Source: CAWBYL01 sp963793025
GTDB taxonomy: Bacteria; Actinomycetota; Acidimicrobiia; Acidimicrobiales; Acidimicrobilacustridaceae
Length of the DNA stretch: 64,000 nucleotides
Reading direction: 5' to 3'
Assembly (NCBI GenBank): GCA_963793025.1
Contig: CAWBYL010000009.1
Coordinates: 1 to 64,000 of the forward strand
The position numbers were made by a program, and so were the translations under genes. Below, piece after piece: positions 7,822-17,628 of the stretch; the stretch's first letter is position 1; the number at the start of each line of letters is the position of its first letter. A model generated the notes under the pieces. It searched no databases. It worked only from the letters and a program-made list of their open reading frames with translations, and was not told where the DNA came from.

Positions 7822-8652
7822 GTGGCCCTCACCCGTCGTAGCGGGCGCACCCGGTTCACGATCGTCCTGTTGGTGCTCACCGCCATCACCCTGCTGACCC
7901 TCGACGGGCGCGGGTTCGGCCCCATCGACTCCGTACGCAGCGCGGTGCTGTCGGCCATGGGCCCGGTGGGCGACGCCGCCGCCTGGGTGGGTCGACCGTT
8001 CACCAACGCGTGGGACGGCGCCTTCAAACAGGACGACCTGCAGAAGGAGAACGACCAGCTCCGCCAGCAGCTCGAGACCCTCCAAGGCCAGCAGAGCAAC
8101 AACGAGGTCGCCCAGGAGCAGCTCCAGCAGCTCCTGCAACAGGTCGGGATCCCCTTCATCGGCGACCTGGCCACCGCCCCCGCCCAGGTGGTGTCGGGCA
8201 ACCCCGGCAACTTCGGCACGACCGTCGAGCTCAACAAGGGGTCGAACGCCGGGATCAAGGAGGGGATGCCCGTCGTCACCGGTGAGGGCCTCATCGGGCG
8301 GGTCGCCCAGGTGAGCGCCGACCGGTGCGTGGTCGAGCTCATCACCGGCGGCGGGTTCAAGGTCGGGTTCAGCGTGGTGGGCACCTCCACCATCGGCATC
8401 GCCGAGGGGGTGGGCCGCGCCGGCGTGCTGCGGGGCACCCCCGCCGACGCCCGCCAACCCATCGAGGTCGGCCAGATCCTCGTGACCAGCGGTCTGGAGA
8501 ACAGCCCCTTCCCGCCCGGGCTGCCCATCGGCACCGTCTCGGCCAAGAGCACCGACACCGGGCTGCTCACCACCAGCATCGAGATCGACATGGCGGCCGA
8601 GACCCGCAACCTCGTCTACGCCTCCGTCGTGCTCTACGACACCGGACCATGA
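7822..8652 (+). CDS. mreC: cell shape protein MreC
   Basis: Periplasmic scaffold linking MreB filaments to PBP2/RodA. 276 aa. One N-terminal membrane helix (about 12-30), a glutamine-rich coiled coil (about 75-110, with QQLETLQ and EQLQQLLQQ), then two beta domains with the VTGEGLIGRV motif. GTG start 17 bp after mreB. The stop overlaps the mreD ATG (ATGA). Confidence 0.95.
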   Translation: MALTRRSGRTRFTIVLLVLTAITLLTLDGRGFGPIDSVRSAVLSAMGPVGDAAAWVGRPFTNAWDGAFKQDDLQKENDQLRQQLETLQGQQSNNEVAQEQLQQLLQQVGIPFIGDLATAPAQVVSGNPGNFGTTVELNKGSNAGIKEGMPVVTGEGLIGRVAQVSADRCVVELITGGGFKVGFSVVGTSTIGIAEGVGRAGVLRGTPADARQPIEVGQILVTSGLENSPFPPGLPIGTVSAKSTDTGLLTTSIEIDMAAETRNLVYASVVLYDTGP

Positions 8653-9158
8653 GCCGCGCCGTCCTCCGCTACGCCCTGCTGATCGTCACCGCCATGGTCG
8701 TGCAGCGCGCCGTGTTCGCCAACATCCGCATCGACGGCGCCTCACCCGACGCGCTGCTCGTGTTGGCCGTGGCCGCCGGCATCGTGGGGGGCTCCGAGCG
8801 GGGCGCCACCGTGGGCTTCGCCTCCGGTCTGGCCCTCGACGCCATGCTCATCACCCCGTTCGGTCTGGGCGCGGTGAGCTACCTGGCCGCCGGGGCGGTG
8901 GCCGGCATGGTCGAGAGCGCCATGATCCGCTCGGCTCGCACCCTGGTGATGCTCGTCGCCGCCGTGAGCAGCGCCATCGGCACGGTGCTGTTCGCCCTCG
9001 TCGGCACGGTGATGGGCCAGCCCGGCCTGCTCGACTCGCACCTGCTGGTCATCATCGCCGTGGTGTCCGTGTCCTCGGCGATCCTCGTGCTCCCCGCCGC
9101 CCGAGCGTGCCGCTGGGCCGAACCCGACGCCGACCGCCTCCGCCCCGCTCTGCGTTGA
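8649..9158 (+). CDS. mreD: rod shape-determining membrane protein MreD
   Basis: 169 aa, almost entirely hydrophobic with about five membrane segments, the size and position expected for MreD. Weakly conserved at sequence level (DGASPDALLVLAVAAGI near residue 30 is the recognisable part), so the call leans on context between mreC and mrdA. Start set by the 4-bp overlap with mreC. Confidence 0.88.
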   Translation: MSRAVLRYALLIVTAMVVQRAVFANIRIDGASPDALLVLAVAAGIVGGSERGATVGFASGLALDAMLITPFGLGAVSYLAAGAVAGMVESAMIRSARTLVMLVAAVSSAIGTVLFALVGTVMGQPGLLDSHLLVIIAVVSVSSAILVLPAARACRWAEPDADRLRPALR

Positions 9159-9239
9159 GGCCCCGAGTCTGCTGGACTGGTGGGGTCGTGTGCGGCCCTT
9201 CCCCCAACTGTCCCAACCCAACGGTGGGTGACTGAGCCG

Positions 9240-11225
9240 ATGGACACTGCGTCTCCGCGTCTGCGGATGAGCCTCCTCGGCGTGGTGGTCATCGGCTGCT
9301 TCGCCGCGCTCTTCGCCCGGCTCTGGTACCTCCAGGTCATCGAGGCGCCCCAGCTCACCGTGGTCGCCACCCAGAACCGCACCCGCGAGATCGCGGTGGA
9401 GGCCCCCCGGGGCCGGATCCTCGACGCCAAGGGCCACGTGCTGGTCGACAACCGCACGTCGCTGGTCGTCACCATCGACCGCAACGAGCTGCGCAAGGTC
9501 GCCGACCGCGACGCCGTCGTGTCCAACCTGGCCGGCCTGCTCACCCAATACAGCACGCCCACCAAGGTCGACAGCATCGAACGGCGCCTGGCCGACCTCC
9601 AGTACGACGACCTCCAGCCGGTGCCCATCGCCGTCGACGTCACTCCCGAGCTCATGATCTACCTGGCCGAACACGGCGAGGACTACCCGTCGGTGTCGGT
9701 CGAACCCGAGTGGGTGCGCACGTACAACTACCCGGGGGTGGCCGGCAACGTCCTCGGCTACGTCGGGCGCATCTCGGCCAAGGCCCTCGAGACGGCGCAG
9801 CCCGGTGTCGATCCCGACACCGGCACCATCAAGACCTACCAGCCCGACTCCAACATCGGCCTGGCCGGCATCGAGGCCACCTACGAGGACGACCTGCGGG
9901 GCACGCCGGGCATCGAGACCATCGAGATCGACTCGAAGAACCGCCCGGTGCGCACCCAGTCGGTGCAGCCGCCGAAACCCGGTGACGACGTCCAGCTCAA
10001 CATCGACATCGACACCCAGATCCGGGCCGAGGACTCACTCCGCGGCCAGCTCGACGCCATCCGGGGGACCAAGCAGAACGACGGCAAGTTCGTCCGCAAG
10101 GCCCAGGCCGGCTCGGCCGTGGTGCTCGACCCCAACAACGGCGCGGTCATCGCCCTGGCCACCTACCCGAGCTACGACCCGTCGGACTTCGTGAACGGCA
10201 TCAGCCAGGCCCGCTACGACCAGCTGAAGAACACCGAAGGCGTCAACGCCCTCATCGACCGGTCGATCACCGGGCAGTACGAGCCCGGCTCCACGTTCAA
10301 GCTGGTCACCGCCACCGCGGCGGTGAACAACGGCATCATCACCGGGTCCACTCCCTACAACGACACCGGCAAGTTCGAGCTGGGCGATCGGGCCGAGGAC
10401 GTGAAGCGGAACTCGGGCGGGGCCGTCAACGGCTACATCTCCCTGCCCCGGGCCATCACCGTCTCCTCGGACACGTTCTTCTACAACCTCGGCGCCAGGA
10501 TGGACGAGACCCCCGACATCCAGAACACCGCCGCGGCCTACGGGTTCGACGCCCCCACCGGCATCGACCTGCCCAACGAGGAGTCGGGCTACGTCTACAC
10601 CAAGGAGGAGAAGGAAGCCCTCCACGACAAGTACCCGAAGGCCTACCCCAACGACACCACGTGGTACACGGGTGACAACGTCAACCTGGCCATCGGCCAG
10701 GCCATGGTGGCGGTGACCCCCCTCCAGCTGGCCCGGGCCTACGGCACCTTCTCCAACGGCGGCACCGTGTACGAGCCCCACGTCGCCGCCCGGGTCATGC
10801 ACTCCGGCGCCGCCGAGCGGCCCCTCACCGACCCCGACCAGACCGGCGTCCTGCGCACCATCGAGCCCGTCGTCAAGTCTCAGGTCGACCTGCCGCCGAG
10901 CACCTGGGACCCCATCCACCAGGGTCTGGCCGGCGTCACCACCGACAAGAACGGCACCGCCTTCGGCGCCTTCCTGGGTTTCGACCAGCGCGCCTTCCCC
11001 ATCGTGGGCAAGACAGGCACCGCCCAGGTCGACGGCAAGGCCGACACGTCGGTGTTCGCCTCCTACGGGCCCGACGGCGGCACCCGCTACGCGGTGGCCG
11101 CCATCCTGGAGGAGTCGGGCTTCGGCTCCCAGGCCGCCGCGCCCGTGGTCCGCCACCTCTACGAGTTCCTCGCCGGCCAGGAAGCCACCGACTTCGGCGT
11201 CATCGTCGGCGGCAAGGTCGACTGA
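9240..11225 (+). CDS. mrdA: penicillin-binding protein 2 (elongasome transpeptidase)
   Basis: Class B PBP that cross-links peptidoglycan with RodA. 661 aa. N-terminal membrane anchor (about 12-30), dimerization domain starting EAPRGRILD, transpeptidase domain with Ser351 in STFK, SSD at 409-411 and Lys591 in KTGTAQ. ATG at 9240 gives the standard short cytoplasmic N-terminus before the anchor. Stop and rodA start overlap (TGATG), so the two partner enzymes are translationally coupled. Confidence 0.95.
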   Translation: MDTASPRLRMSLLGVVVIGCFAALFARLWYLQVIEAPQLTVVATQNRTREIAVEAPRGRILDAKGHVLVDNRTSLVVTIDRNELRKVADRDAVVSNLAGLLTQYSTPTKVDSIERRLADLQYDDLQPVPIAVDVTPELMIYLAEHGEDYPSVSVEPEWVRTYNYPGVAGNVLGYVGRISAKALETAQPGVDPDTGTIKTYQPDSNIGLAGIEATYEDDLRGTPGIETIEIDSKNRPVRTQSVQPPKPGDDVQLNIDIDTQIRAEDSLRGQLDAIRGTKQNDGKFVRKAQAGSAVVLDPNNGAVIALATYPSYDPSDFVNGISQARYDQLKNTEGVNALIDRSITGQYEPGSTFKLVTATAAVNNGIITGSTPYNDTGKFELGDRAEDVKRNSGGAVNGYISLPRAITVSSDTFFYNLGARMDETPDIQNTAAAYGFDAPTGIDLPNEESGYVYTKEEKEALHDKYPKAYPNDTTWYTGDNVNLAIGQAMVAVTPLQLARAYGTFSNGGTVYEPHVAARVMHSGAAERPLTDPDQTGVLRTIEPVVKSQVDLPPSTWDPIHQGLAGVTTDKNGTAFGAFLGFDQRAFPIVGKTGTAQVDGKADTSVFASYGPDGGTRYAVAAILEESGFGSQAAAPVVRHLYEFLAGQEATDFGVIVGGKVD

Positions 11226-12370
11226 TGCTGCCCCGCACCGTCTCCCGCCACGACTCCAACCGCAGCCGCCGCGACCCCACCGCGCCGCTGCGCCACTTCG
11301 ACCCGGTGCTCCTCGTGTGCACCCTCGCCCTCGGCGTGGTCGGGATCGTGTCCGTCTACAGCGCCACCCGCGGTCCGGGCCCGGTGTACGTGGAGACCTA
11401 CCTGTACCGCCAGTCCGCCTTCGTCGTCGTCGGCGTCGGGGTGATGGCCCTGTTCACCTTCGTCGACTACCACAAGCTCCACGACTGGGCCTGGGTGTTC
11501 TACGCCCTCACCACCCTGATGCTCATGTTGGTGATCTCGCCGCTGGGCTCGCAGTCCAAGGGCGCCCAGGCGTGGTTCGCGGTGGGTCCCTTCCAGCTCC
11601 AACCGGCCGAGTTCGCCAAGCTGTCGCTCATCGGGGTGCTGGCCTTCCTCCTGTCGGAGTTCAAGGGCGACATCGACATCCGCCGCCTCCTCGCCCTCCT
11701 CGTGGTGGCCGCCTTCCCGATGGCGTTGATCCTCCTGCAGCCCGACCTCGGGCTGGTCCTGATCCTCACCGTGATCACGCTGGCCCTGCTGCTGGTGGGC
11801 GGCCTGCCCACCCGCTACATCATCGTGCTCACCGTCGTGGGCGTGATCGGCGTGGTCGGCGCCCTCAACTCGCCCGTGCTGAAGGACTACCAGGTCAACC
11901 GGCTCACGGCGTTCACCAACCCCGAGGACACCTCGAACCCCGCGACCTACAACATCAACCAGAGCCAGCAGGCGATCGCCAACGGCGGCGTCAGCGGCCA
12001 GGGCCTGTTCCAGGGCCAGCAGACCCGGCTCGGCTTCGTGCCCGAGCAGCAGACCGACTTCATCTTCACCACCGTGGCCGAGCAGTTCGGCTTCGTCGGC
12101 GCCGGCACGATCCTGTTGCTGTACGGAGTCGTCTGCTACCGGATCTGGCGCATCGGCCAGATCGCCAGGGACCCCTTCGGGACCTACCTCTGCGTGGGGG
12201 TGCTGGCCATGTTCGCCTTCTCGGTCTTCGAGAACGTGGGCATGGCCATGGGGATCATGCCCGTGACCGGCATCCCCCTCTTGTTGTTGAGCTCGGGCGG
12301 TTCCTCCACCATCACCGCCTTCGCCGGCATCGGCCTCGTCCTCAACGTCCACATGCGCCGCTTCCGCTGA
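11225..12370 (+). CDS. rodA: RodA/FtsW-family peptidoglycan glycosyltransferase
   Basis: SEDS polymerase using lipid II. 381 aa, about ten membrane helices. Visible family features: VYSATRG after the first helix, LQPAEFAKL, LLQPDLG, and the C-terminal MGIMPVTGIPLLLLSSGGSS region. Last gene of the mre block. About 180 bp of non-coding sequence follow before the next gene. Confidence 0.95.
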   Translation: MLPRTVSRHDSNRSRRDPTAPLRHFDPVLLVCTLALGVVGIVSVYSATRGPGPVYVETYLYRQSAFVVVGVGVMALFTFVDYHKLHDWAWVFYALTTLMLMLVISPLGSQSKGAQAWFAVGPFQLQPAEFAKLSLIGVLAFLLSEFKGDIDIRRLLALLVVAAFPMALILLQPDLGLVLILTVITLALLLVGGLPTRYIIVLTVVGVIGVVGALNSPVLKDYQVNRLTAFTNPEDTSNPATYNINQSQQAIANGGVSGQGLFQGQQTRLGFVPEQQTDFIFTTVAEQFGFVGAGTILLLYGVVCYRIWRIGQIARDPFGTYLCVGVLAMFAFSVFENVGMAMGIMPVTGIPLLLLSSGGSSTITAFAGIGLVLNVHMRRFR

Positions 12371-12429
12371 CCCTTCCGCCGCGTCGAGTCGCCCTCCGTC
12401 GCCCCCCTCTCTGGAACTGGTAGGCGGCG

Positions 12430-12447
12430 TGCATCGAATGTGATGCA
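12430..12447. promoter_or_regulatory. inverted repeat, possible operator
   Basis: TGCATC-GAATGT-GATGCA (6-bp arms, 6-nt spacer) in the rodA to radical-SAM gap, about 90 bp upstream of the -10 at 12539. A short perfect dyad of this kind can be a regulator site; no regulator is suggested by context. Confidence 0.3.
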
Positions 12448-12538
12448 GGATGCCCACCAATTCGGGGTGGGGACGGCGGAAGTTCACCGTCATTTCGCTT
12501 GCGGAGCCGTGGGTTCCCGGCTGCGGGCGGGGAGCCGG

Positions 12539-12544
12539 TAGCAT
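12539..12544 (+). promoter_or_regulatory. -10 hexamer of radical SAM gene (leaderless)
   Basis: TAGCAT ends 8 nt before the ATG at 12553 and decides that start over an in-frame ATG at 12499, which lies upstream of the hexamer. Confidence 0.55.
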
Positions 12545-12552
12545 CCGCTGGG

Positions 12553-14517
12553 ATGAACGGCTTGTGGCCCCAGCTCGAACCGCTGCTGGGGAAGGTCGCG
12601 AAGCCGGCCCGCTACATCGGTCTCGAGGACGGAGCGCAGCGCCCCGACCACGCTCCGGAGCGGGTGGCCTGGCTGCTGGCCTACCCCGACACCTACGAGA
12701 TCGGCCTCCCCAACCAGGGTCTGCAGATCCTGTACGAGATCTTGAACGAGCGCCCCGACGCGGTGGCCGAGCGCACCTACGCGCCCTGGACCGACCTCGA
12801 GGAGCTGCTGCGGGCCCGGGGCCTGCCCCTGTTCTCCCTCGACACGCACCGCCCGGCCACCGACTTCGACATCATCGGGTTCAACCTGTCGGCCGAGCTG
12901 ACCTACACCAACCTGTTGAACATGGTCGACCTGGCCGGGGCCCCGGTGCGGTCCGCCGATCGCCGCCCCGAGCACCCCCTCATCGCCGCCGGGGGCCACT
13001 GCACCTACAACCCCGAGCCCATCGCCGACTTCCTCGACTTCGTGGTGCTGGGCGACGGCGAGGAGATCGTCGCCGAGATCACCGAGGTGGTCGGCGCCTG
13101 GAAGCGCTCCGGGCGCACCGAGGGCAGCCGCGAGCACGTGCTGCGCGAGCTGTCCCACATCGCCGGCGTGTACGTGCCCTCCATGTACGACGTCACCTAC
13201 TCCGGGGCGGATCTGGTGGCCGTCACCCCCCGCTACTCCGACGTGCCCGAGCGGGTCGAGAAGCGCACCGTGGCGGACCTGGCCGACTTCCCGTACCCCA
13301 AGAACCAGCTCGTACCCCTCACCGAGGTCGTCCACGACCGCCTCAACGTCGAGGTGTTCCGGGGCTGCACCCGGGGCTGTCGCTTCTGCCAGGCGGGCAT
13401 GATCACCCGGCCCGTGCGCGAACGTCCGGCCGAGCAGGTCAGCCGCATGGTGGCCGACGGCCTGCGCCGCACCGGCTACGACGAGGTCGCCCTCACGTCG
13501 CTGTCCACGGCCGACTACTCCGGCATCGAATCCCTGGTGGGGAGCATCGTGCAGTCCACCGACGACGGTCCGCCGGTGTCGGTGTCGCTGCCCAGCCTCC
13601 GCGTCGACGCCTTCGGCGTCGGCATCGCCACCCAGCTCCAGCGGGCCCGCCGCACCGGGCTCACCTTCGCCCCCGAGGCCGGCACCTGGCGGATGCGCCA
13701 GGTCATCAACAAGCTCATCAAGGAAGAGGACCTCTACAGCGCGGTCGAGGCGGCCTACGCCAACGGCTGGCGCCGGGTGAAGCTCTACTTCCTCACCGGC
13801 CTGCCCACCGAGACCGACGAGGACACCCTCGGCATCGGCGACCTGGCCCGCAACTGCGTCGAGATCGGCAAGGCCCACACCAAGAACCCGTCGGTCACGG
13901 TGTCGCTCGGCGGCTTCGTGCCGAAGCCGTTCACCCCGTTCCAGTGGTTCGGGCAGAACACCGTCGAAGAGCTCAGGCGCAAGATCAACCTCCTGCGCGA
14001 CGACACCCGGCGCTCCCACGGCGTGAACGTCAAGTGGCACGACCCCAAGGCCACCCAGATCGAGGGCCTGGCCAGCCGCGGCGACCGCCGCCTGGCCCCG
14101 GTCATCGAAGAGGTGTGGCGCAAGGGCGGCACCTTCCAGGAGTGGAGCGAGCGCTTCGACCTCGACCTGTGGGTCGACGCCATGGCCCACCACGGCCTCG
14201 AGCTCGACTGGTACGTGCACCGGCACCGCACCGAGGACGAGATCCTGCCGTGGGACCACATCTCCGCCGGGCTCCACAAGGACTTCCTCTGGCAGGACTG
14301 GCGAGACGCCCTGGCCGAGGTCGGCCTGCCCGACTGCCGCTGGACCCCCTGCTACGACTGCGGGGCCTGCACCGGCTACTCCATCGAGCACATCGTGGCC
14401 TCGGCCACGCCGCCCGCCGGCGGCTCGCAGGGCACCGGCCAGGACATCTCCCACAGCAGCGTGCCCGTCACCCTCCTCGGGCGGAAGCCCGAGCCGGCCA
14501 CCTCGGGGTCCCGATGA
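12553..14517 (+). CDS. TIGR03960-family B12-binding radical SAM protein
   Basis: 654 aa. The N-terminal part resembles a cobalamin-binding-type Rossmann domain (AYPDTYEIGLPNQGLQIL). The radical SAM core has the iron-sulfur ligands Cys272, Cys276 and Cys279 in GCTRGCRFC, and a C-terminal CYDCGAC motif follows. The family is almost always next to a TIGR03936/DUF2344 partner and near RNase E/G and rplU-rpmA, as here, which hints at an RNA or ribosome modification role; the reaction is not known. The stop overlaps the next ATG by 4 bp. Confidence 0.85.
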   Translation: MNGLWPQLEPLLGKVAKPARYIGLEDGAQRPDHAPERVAWLLAYPDTYEIGLPNQGLQILYEILNERPDAVAERTYAPWTDLEELLRARGLPLFSLDTHRPATDFDIIGFNLSAELTYTNLLNMVDLAGAPVRSADRRPEHPLIAAGGHCTYNPEPIADFLDFVVLGDGEEIVAEITEVVGAWKRSGRTEGSREHVLRELSHIAGVYVPSMYDVTYSGADLVAVTPRYSDVPERVEKRTVADLADFPYPKNQLVPLTEVVHDRLNVEVFRGCTRGCRFCQAGMITRPVRERPAEQVSRMVADGLRRTGYDEVALTSLSTADYSGIESLVGSIVQSTDDGPPVSVSLPSLRVDAFGVGIATQLQRARRTGLTFAPEAGTWRMRQVINKLIKEEDLYSAVEAAYANGWRRVKLYFLTGLPTETDEDTLGIGDLARNCVEIGKAHTKNPSVTVSLGGFVPKPFTPFQWFGQNTVEELRRKINLLRDDTRRSHGVNVKWHDPKATQIEGLASRGDRRLAPVIEEVWRKGGTFQEWSERFDLDLWVDAMAHHGLELDWYVHRHRTEDEILPWDHISAGLHKDFLWQDWRDALAEVGLPDCRWTPCYDCGACTGYSIEHIVASATPPAGGSQGTGQDISHSSVPVTLLGRKPEPATSGSR

Positions 14518-15245
14518 GGATCCGCCTGCGCTACCGCAAGCTGGGCAAGGTCCGCTTCACGAGCCACCGCGACGTGGCCCGCTGCTGGGAACGGGCCCTG
14601 CGCCGGGCCGAGCTGCCCATCGCCAGCACCGAAGGTTTCTCGCCCCGCCCGAAGATGCACTTCGGGCTGGCCCTCTCCACCGGCCATGAGTCGCTGGGGG
14701 AGTACCTCGACGTCGACATGCGCGAGCCCGAAGCGGCTCACGTCGACCTCGGGACACTGCCCGAGCGGCTCACGCCGCTGCTCCCACCCGGCATCGATGT
14801 CGAAGCCGTCGAGATCATCGACCGCTCCGACACCTCCCTCCAGGAGGCGGTGACCTCGTGCACATGGCTCATCGAGGTGCCGGGATCGTCCCCGGAGGCG
14901 CTCGTCGCCCCCGTCGACACCATGCTGTCCGCCACCGAGCTCCCGGTCGTCCGGGAGCGCAAGGGCAAGAAGGTCGCCGACGACCTGCGCCCGGGAATCC
15001 TGCACCTCGAGGTGACCGGACCCACACCCCCCGATGCTCCCGAGCAGGGCGCTGTGCTGGAGGCCCGACTGGCCACCCAGCCCCGCTCGGTGCGACCCGC
15101 AGAACTGCTGGCCGCTTTCGACCCGCCCCTCCCCGAGGGCCGGGTCCGCAGGACTCACCAATGGATCACTGCCGATGGCGCGACGCGAGAGCCCCTCTCG
15201 CCCGGCGCGCCGTCGCCGGTGCCTGCCTCGGCAGGCGCCCCATGA
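14514..15245 (+). CDS. TIGR03936/DUF2344 radical SAM-associated protein
   Basis: 243 aa, conserved partner of the preceding radical SAM enzyme (in some bacteria the two are fused). The N-terminal RLRYRKLGKVRFTSHRD and EGFSPRPKMHFGLALS stretches are diagnostic. No catalytic motif recognised. The last roughly 20 residues are a Pro/Ser/Ala-rich tail. ATG chosen by the ATGA overlap; 15 bp separate it from the RNase E/G gene. Confidence 0.85.
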   Translation: MRIRLRYRKLGKVRFTSHRDVARCWERALRRAELPIASTEGFSPRPKMHFGLALSTGHESLGEYLDVDMREPEAAHVDLGTLPERLTPLLPPGIDVEAVEIIDRSDTSLQEAVTSCTWLIEVPGSSPEALVAPVDTMLSATELPVVRERKGKKVADDLRPGILHLEVTGPTPPDAPEQGAVLEARLATQPRSVRPAELLAAFDPPLPEGRVRRTHQWITADGATREPLSPGAPSPVPASAGAP

Positions 15246-15260
15246 GAAGGGAACTCACCC

Positions 15261-17279
15261 ATGACCGACCCGACGGTCGACCACCCGGCCACGCCGAACG
15301 AGCCGGTCCGGCCGACTCCTGACTCCCCGGCGTCGGCCACCAGCGCCCCGCCCTCCACCCCGGCTGCCTCCACCGGCGCCTCCGCGGCCCCCTCTGCGCC
15401 CGCCACCAGCGACAGCGAGCGCTCGTCGAACGAGGACAGCCGCCCGTCCGGCGGCCAGGGCCGGGGGAGCGGCACCGCTCCCGGCGACGGCGGGGATGGC
15501 GGCGACGGCCCGCCCCGACCGCGGCGCCGGCGAGGATCGCGCGGCGGCCGCAACCGCGGCCGCTCGCAGTCCAACGGCGAGTCCGAGGGCTCCGGCGACG
15601 ACTCCGGCTCCACCGGTGACCAGCCCGACCTGCTGCCCGAGAAGGCCTCGCAGGGGCGGGCCAAGGATCCGGCGGCGGCCGAACGGGCCCTCGTCAAGCG
15701 ACCCAAGATCGGCGACACCCGTCCCGCCCCCGGCGACGCCGACTCCACCGAGACCGACAACCGGTCGGGCAAGGGCGGCGACCCGGCGAACGGCAACGGC
15801 GGGGGTTCCGGATCCAGCTCCAAGAGCGGTTCGAGGCGCCGGCGTGGCGGCCGGGGCCGCAGTGGCGGGGGAGGAGGCGGCGGTGGCGGCGGCCGGGGTG
15901 ACCGGTCCGGTGACAAGGCGAACCGACCGGTGGAGGCCACCTACGGCGACGCCCCCGAGCTCGACGAGGAGACCCTCGAGAAGCGCAAGGGCCGCGAGCG
16001 CAAGGGTCGACCCGTCGGCCGCTACCTGATGACGGTCAGCGTGCGCCCCGACGCCACCCAGATCGCCGTGCTCGAGGGACGCAACCTCATCGAGCACTTC
16101 GTCTCCCGCCCGGCCGACGACGTGGCCCAGATCCACGGGAACATCTACCTGGGCAAGGTCCAGAACGTGCTGCCCGGCATGGAGGCGGCGTTCGTCGACA
16201 TCTCCACCCCCAAGAACGCCGTGCTGTACCGAGGCGACGTCCAGTACGACGCCGAGGACGTGGAGAGCGGCGGCAACGCCCGCATCGAGGAGATCCTCAA
16301 GCCCAAGCAGAGCATCATCTGCCAGGTCACCAAGAACCCCATCGCCCACAAGGGCGCCCGCCTCACCCAGGAGGTGTCGCTCCCCGGGCGATTCGTGGTC
16401 CTCATCCCCAACTCGTCGACCTACGGCATCTCCAAGCGGCTGGCCGACGACGAGCGCAAGCGGCTGCGGGCGATCCTCGACAAGGTCAAGCCGCCCCAGC
16501 ACGGCGTGATCGTGCGCACCGCGGCCGAAGGGGTCACCAGCGCCGAGGTCTCCGCCGACGTCCGTCGCCTGCTCGACCAGTGGGAGCGCATCGAGGCCCT
16601 GGCCGCCAAGGTGCAGGCCCCGGCCCTGCTCTACCGGGAGCCCGACATGGCCGTGCGGGTCATCCGGGAGGAGTTCAACGACGACTACCGCGGCGTCGTC
16701 ATCGACGACCAGGTCCTCTACGAGGAGGTGCGCGAGTACGTCTCGAGCATCTCGCCGGCGCTGGCCGACCGCGTGCAGCACTACGACCGGTCCGTCGAGC
16801 CCCTGTCGATCTTCGAGCGCCACCACGTGCACGAGCAGCTCCACAAGGCTCTCGACCGCAAGGTGTGGCTCCCGTCGGGCGGCTCGCTCATCATCGAGCA
16901 CACCGAGGCGCTCACCGTGATCGACGTCAACACCGGCAAGAACGTCGGGTCGTCGAGCCTCGAGGAGACGGTGTTCCGCAACAACCTGGAGGCGGCCGTC
17001 GAGATCGCCAAGCAGCTCCGGCTGCGCGACGTCGGCGGCATCATCGTCATCGACTTCATCGACATGGAGATCAGAGCCAACCGCGACGAGGTCATCAAGG
17101 TCTTCCGGGACGCCCTGGCCCGGGACAAGACCCGCACCCAGGTCTTCGACATCTCCGAGCTGGGCCTGGTCGAGATGACCCGCAAGCGCATCGGCGAAGG
17201 TCTGCTCGAGTCGTTCTCGTCGCTGTGCCCCGAGTGCGAAGGGCGGGGCGTGCAGATCGACGACTCGCTGCTGCAGTGA
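15261..17279 (+). CDS. rng: ribonuclease E/G family protein with disordered N-terminal extension
   Basis: Endoribonuclease for rRNA processing and mRNA decay. 672 aa. Residues 1 to about 250 are low-complexity (Ser/Pro/Gly/Asp, then Arg/Gly with a run of more than ten Gly near residue 210). From about 253 the S1 and catalytic domains follow: Asp555 in VIDVNTGKN and Asp598 in VIDFIDM are 43 apart, and the zinc-link cysteines 656 and 659 in CPEC follow 58 later, matching the E. coli RNase E spacing. AAGGGA lies upstream of the ATG. Whether it is functionally RNase E or G cannot be told from sequence. Confidence 0.92.
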   Translation: MTDPTVDHPATPNEPVRPTPDSPASATSAPPSTPAASTGASAAPSAPATSDSERSSNEDSRPSGGQGRGSGTAPGDGGDGGDGPPRPRRRRGSRGGRNRGRSQSNGESEGSGDDSGSTGDQPDLLPEKASQGRAKDPAAAERALVKRPKIGDTRPAPGDADSTETDNRSGKGGDPANGNGGGSGSSSKSGSRRRRGGRGRSGGGGGGGGGGRGDRSGDKANRPVEATYGDAPELDEETLEKRKGRERKGRPVGRYLMTVSVRPDATQIAVLEGRNLIEHFVSRPADDVAQIHGNIYLGKVQNVLPGMEAAFVDISTPKNAVLYRGDVQYDAEDVESGGNARIEEILKPKQSIICQVTKNPIAHKGARLTQEVSLPGRFVVLIPNSSTYGISKRLADDERKRLRAILDKVKPPQHGVIVRTAAEGVTSAEVSADVRRLLDQWERIEALAAKVQAPALLYREPDMAVRVIREEFNDDYRGVVIDDQVLYEEVREYVSSISPALADRVQHYDRSVEPLSIFERHHVHEQLHKALDRKVWLPSGGSLIIEHTEALTVIDVNTGKNVGSSSLEETVFRNNLEAAVEIAKQLRLRDVGGIIVIDFIDMEIRANRDEVIKVFRDALARDKTRTQVFDISELGLVEMTRKRIGEGLLESFSSLCPECEGRGVQIDDSLLQ

Positions 17280-17304
17280 GTTTCATCTCCCCGACCCCAC
17301 CAGC

Positions 17305-17310
17305 TAGAGT
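17305..17310 (+). promoter_or_regulatory. -10 hexamer of rplU-rpmA (leaderless)
   Basis: TAGAGT ends 9 nt before the rplU ATG at 17320, giving the ribosomal protein operon its own promoter after the RNase gene. Confidence 0.6.
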
Positions 17311-17319
17311 GGCAGCCCT

Positions 17320-17625
17320 ATGTATGCCGTGATCCACACCGGTGGCAAGCAGTACAAAGTCGAAGAGGGGCAGCGCCTCGACGTCGAGCGTCTTGGTGAC
17401 GCCGACGAGGTGTCGCTGACGCCCGTGCTGCTCGTCGACGGTGATTCTGTCCTCGCCACCCCCGCCCAGCTCTCCGGTGCCAGCGTCACCGCCCGTGTCG
17501 TGGGCGAGGCGAGGGGACCGAAGATCACTGGGTTCACCTACAAGAACAAGTCGAACGAGCGGAAGCGCTGGGGTCACCGCCAGCACTACGCCACGATCGA
17601 GATCACCGGGATCACGAAGGGCTGA
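17320..17625 (+). CDS. rplU: 50S ribosomal protein L21
   Basis: 101 aa, standard length. N-terminus MYAVIHTGGKQYKV and C-terminal KNKSNERKRWGHRQ are characteristic. Binds 23S rRNA. Precedes rpmA by 3 bp in the conserved L21-L27 operon. Confidence 0.98.
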   Translation: MYAVIHTGGKQYKVEEGQRLDVERLGDADEVSLTPVLLVDGDSVLATPAQLSGASVTARVVGEARGPKITGFTYKNKSNERKRWGHRQHYATIEITGITKG

Positions 17626-17628
17626 TCG

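Noticed and set aside
5790..8609. 939-codon open frame on the minus strand opposite ndk-mreB-mreC
   Set aside because: Composition is a codon-bias shadow of mreB; no recognisable domain, and the plus-strand genes are unambiguous.
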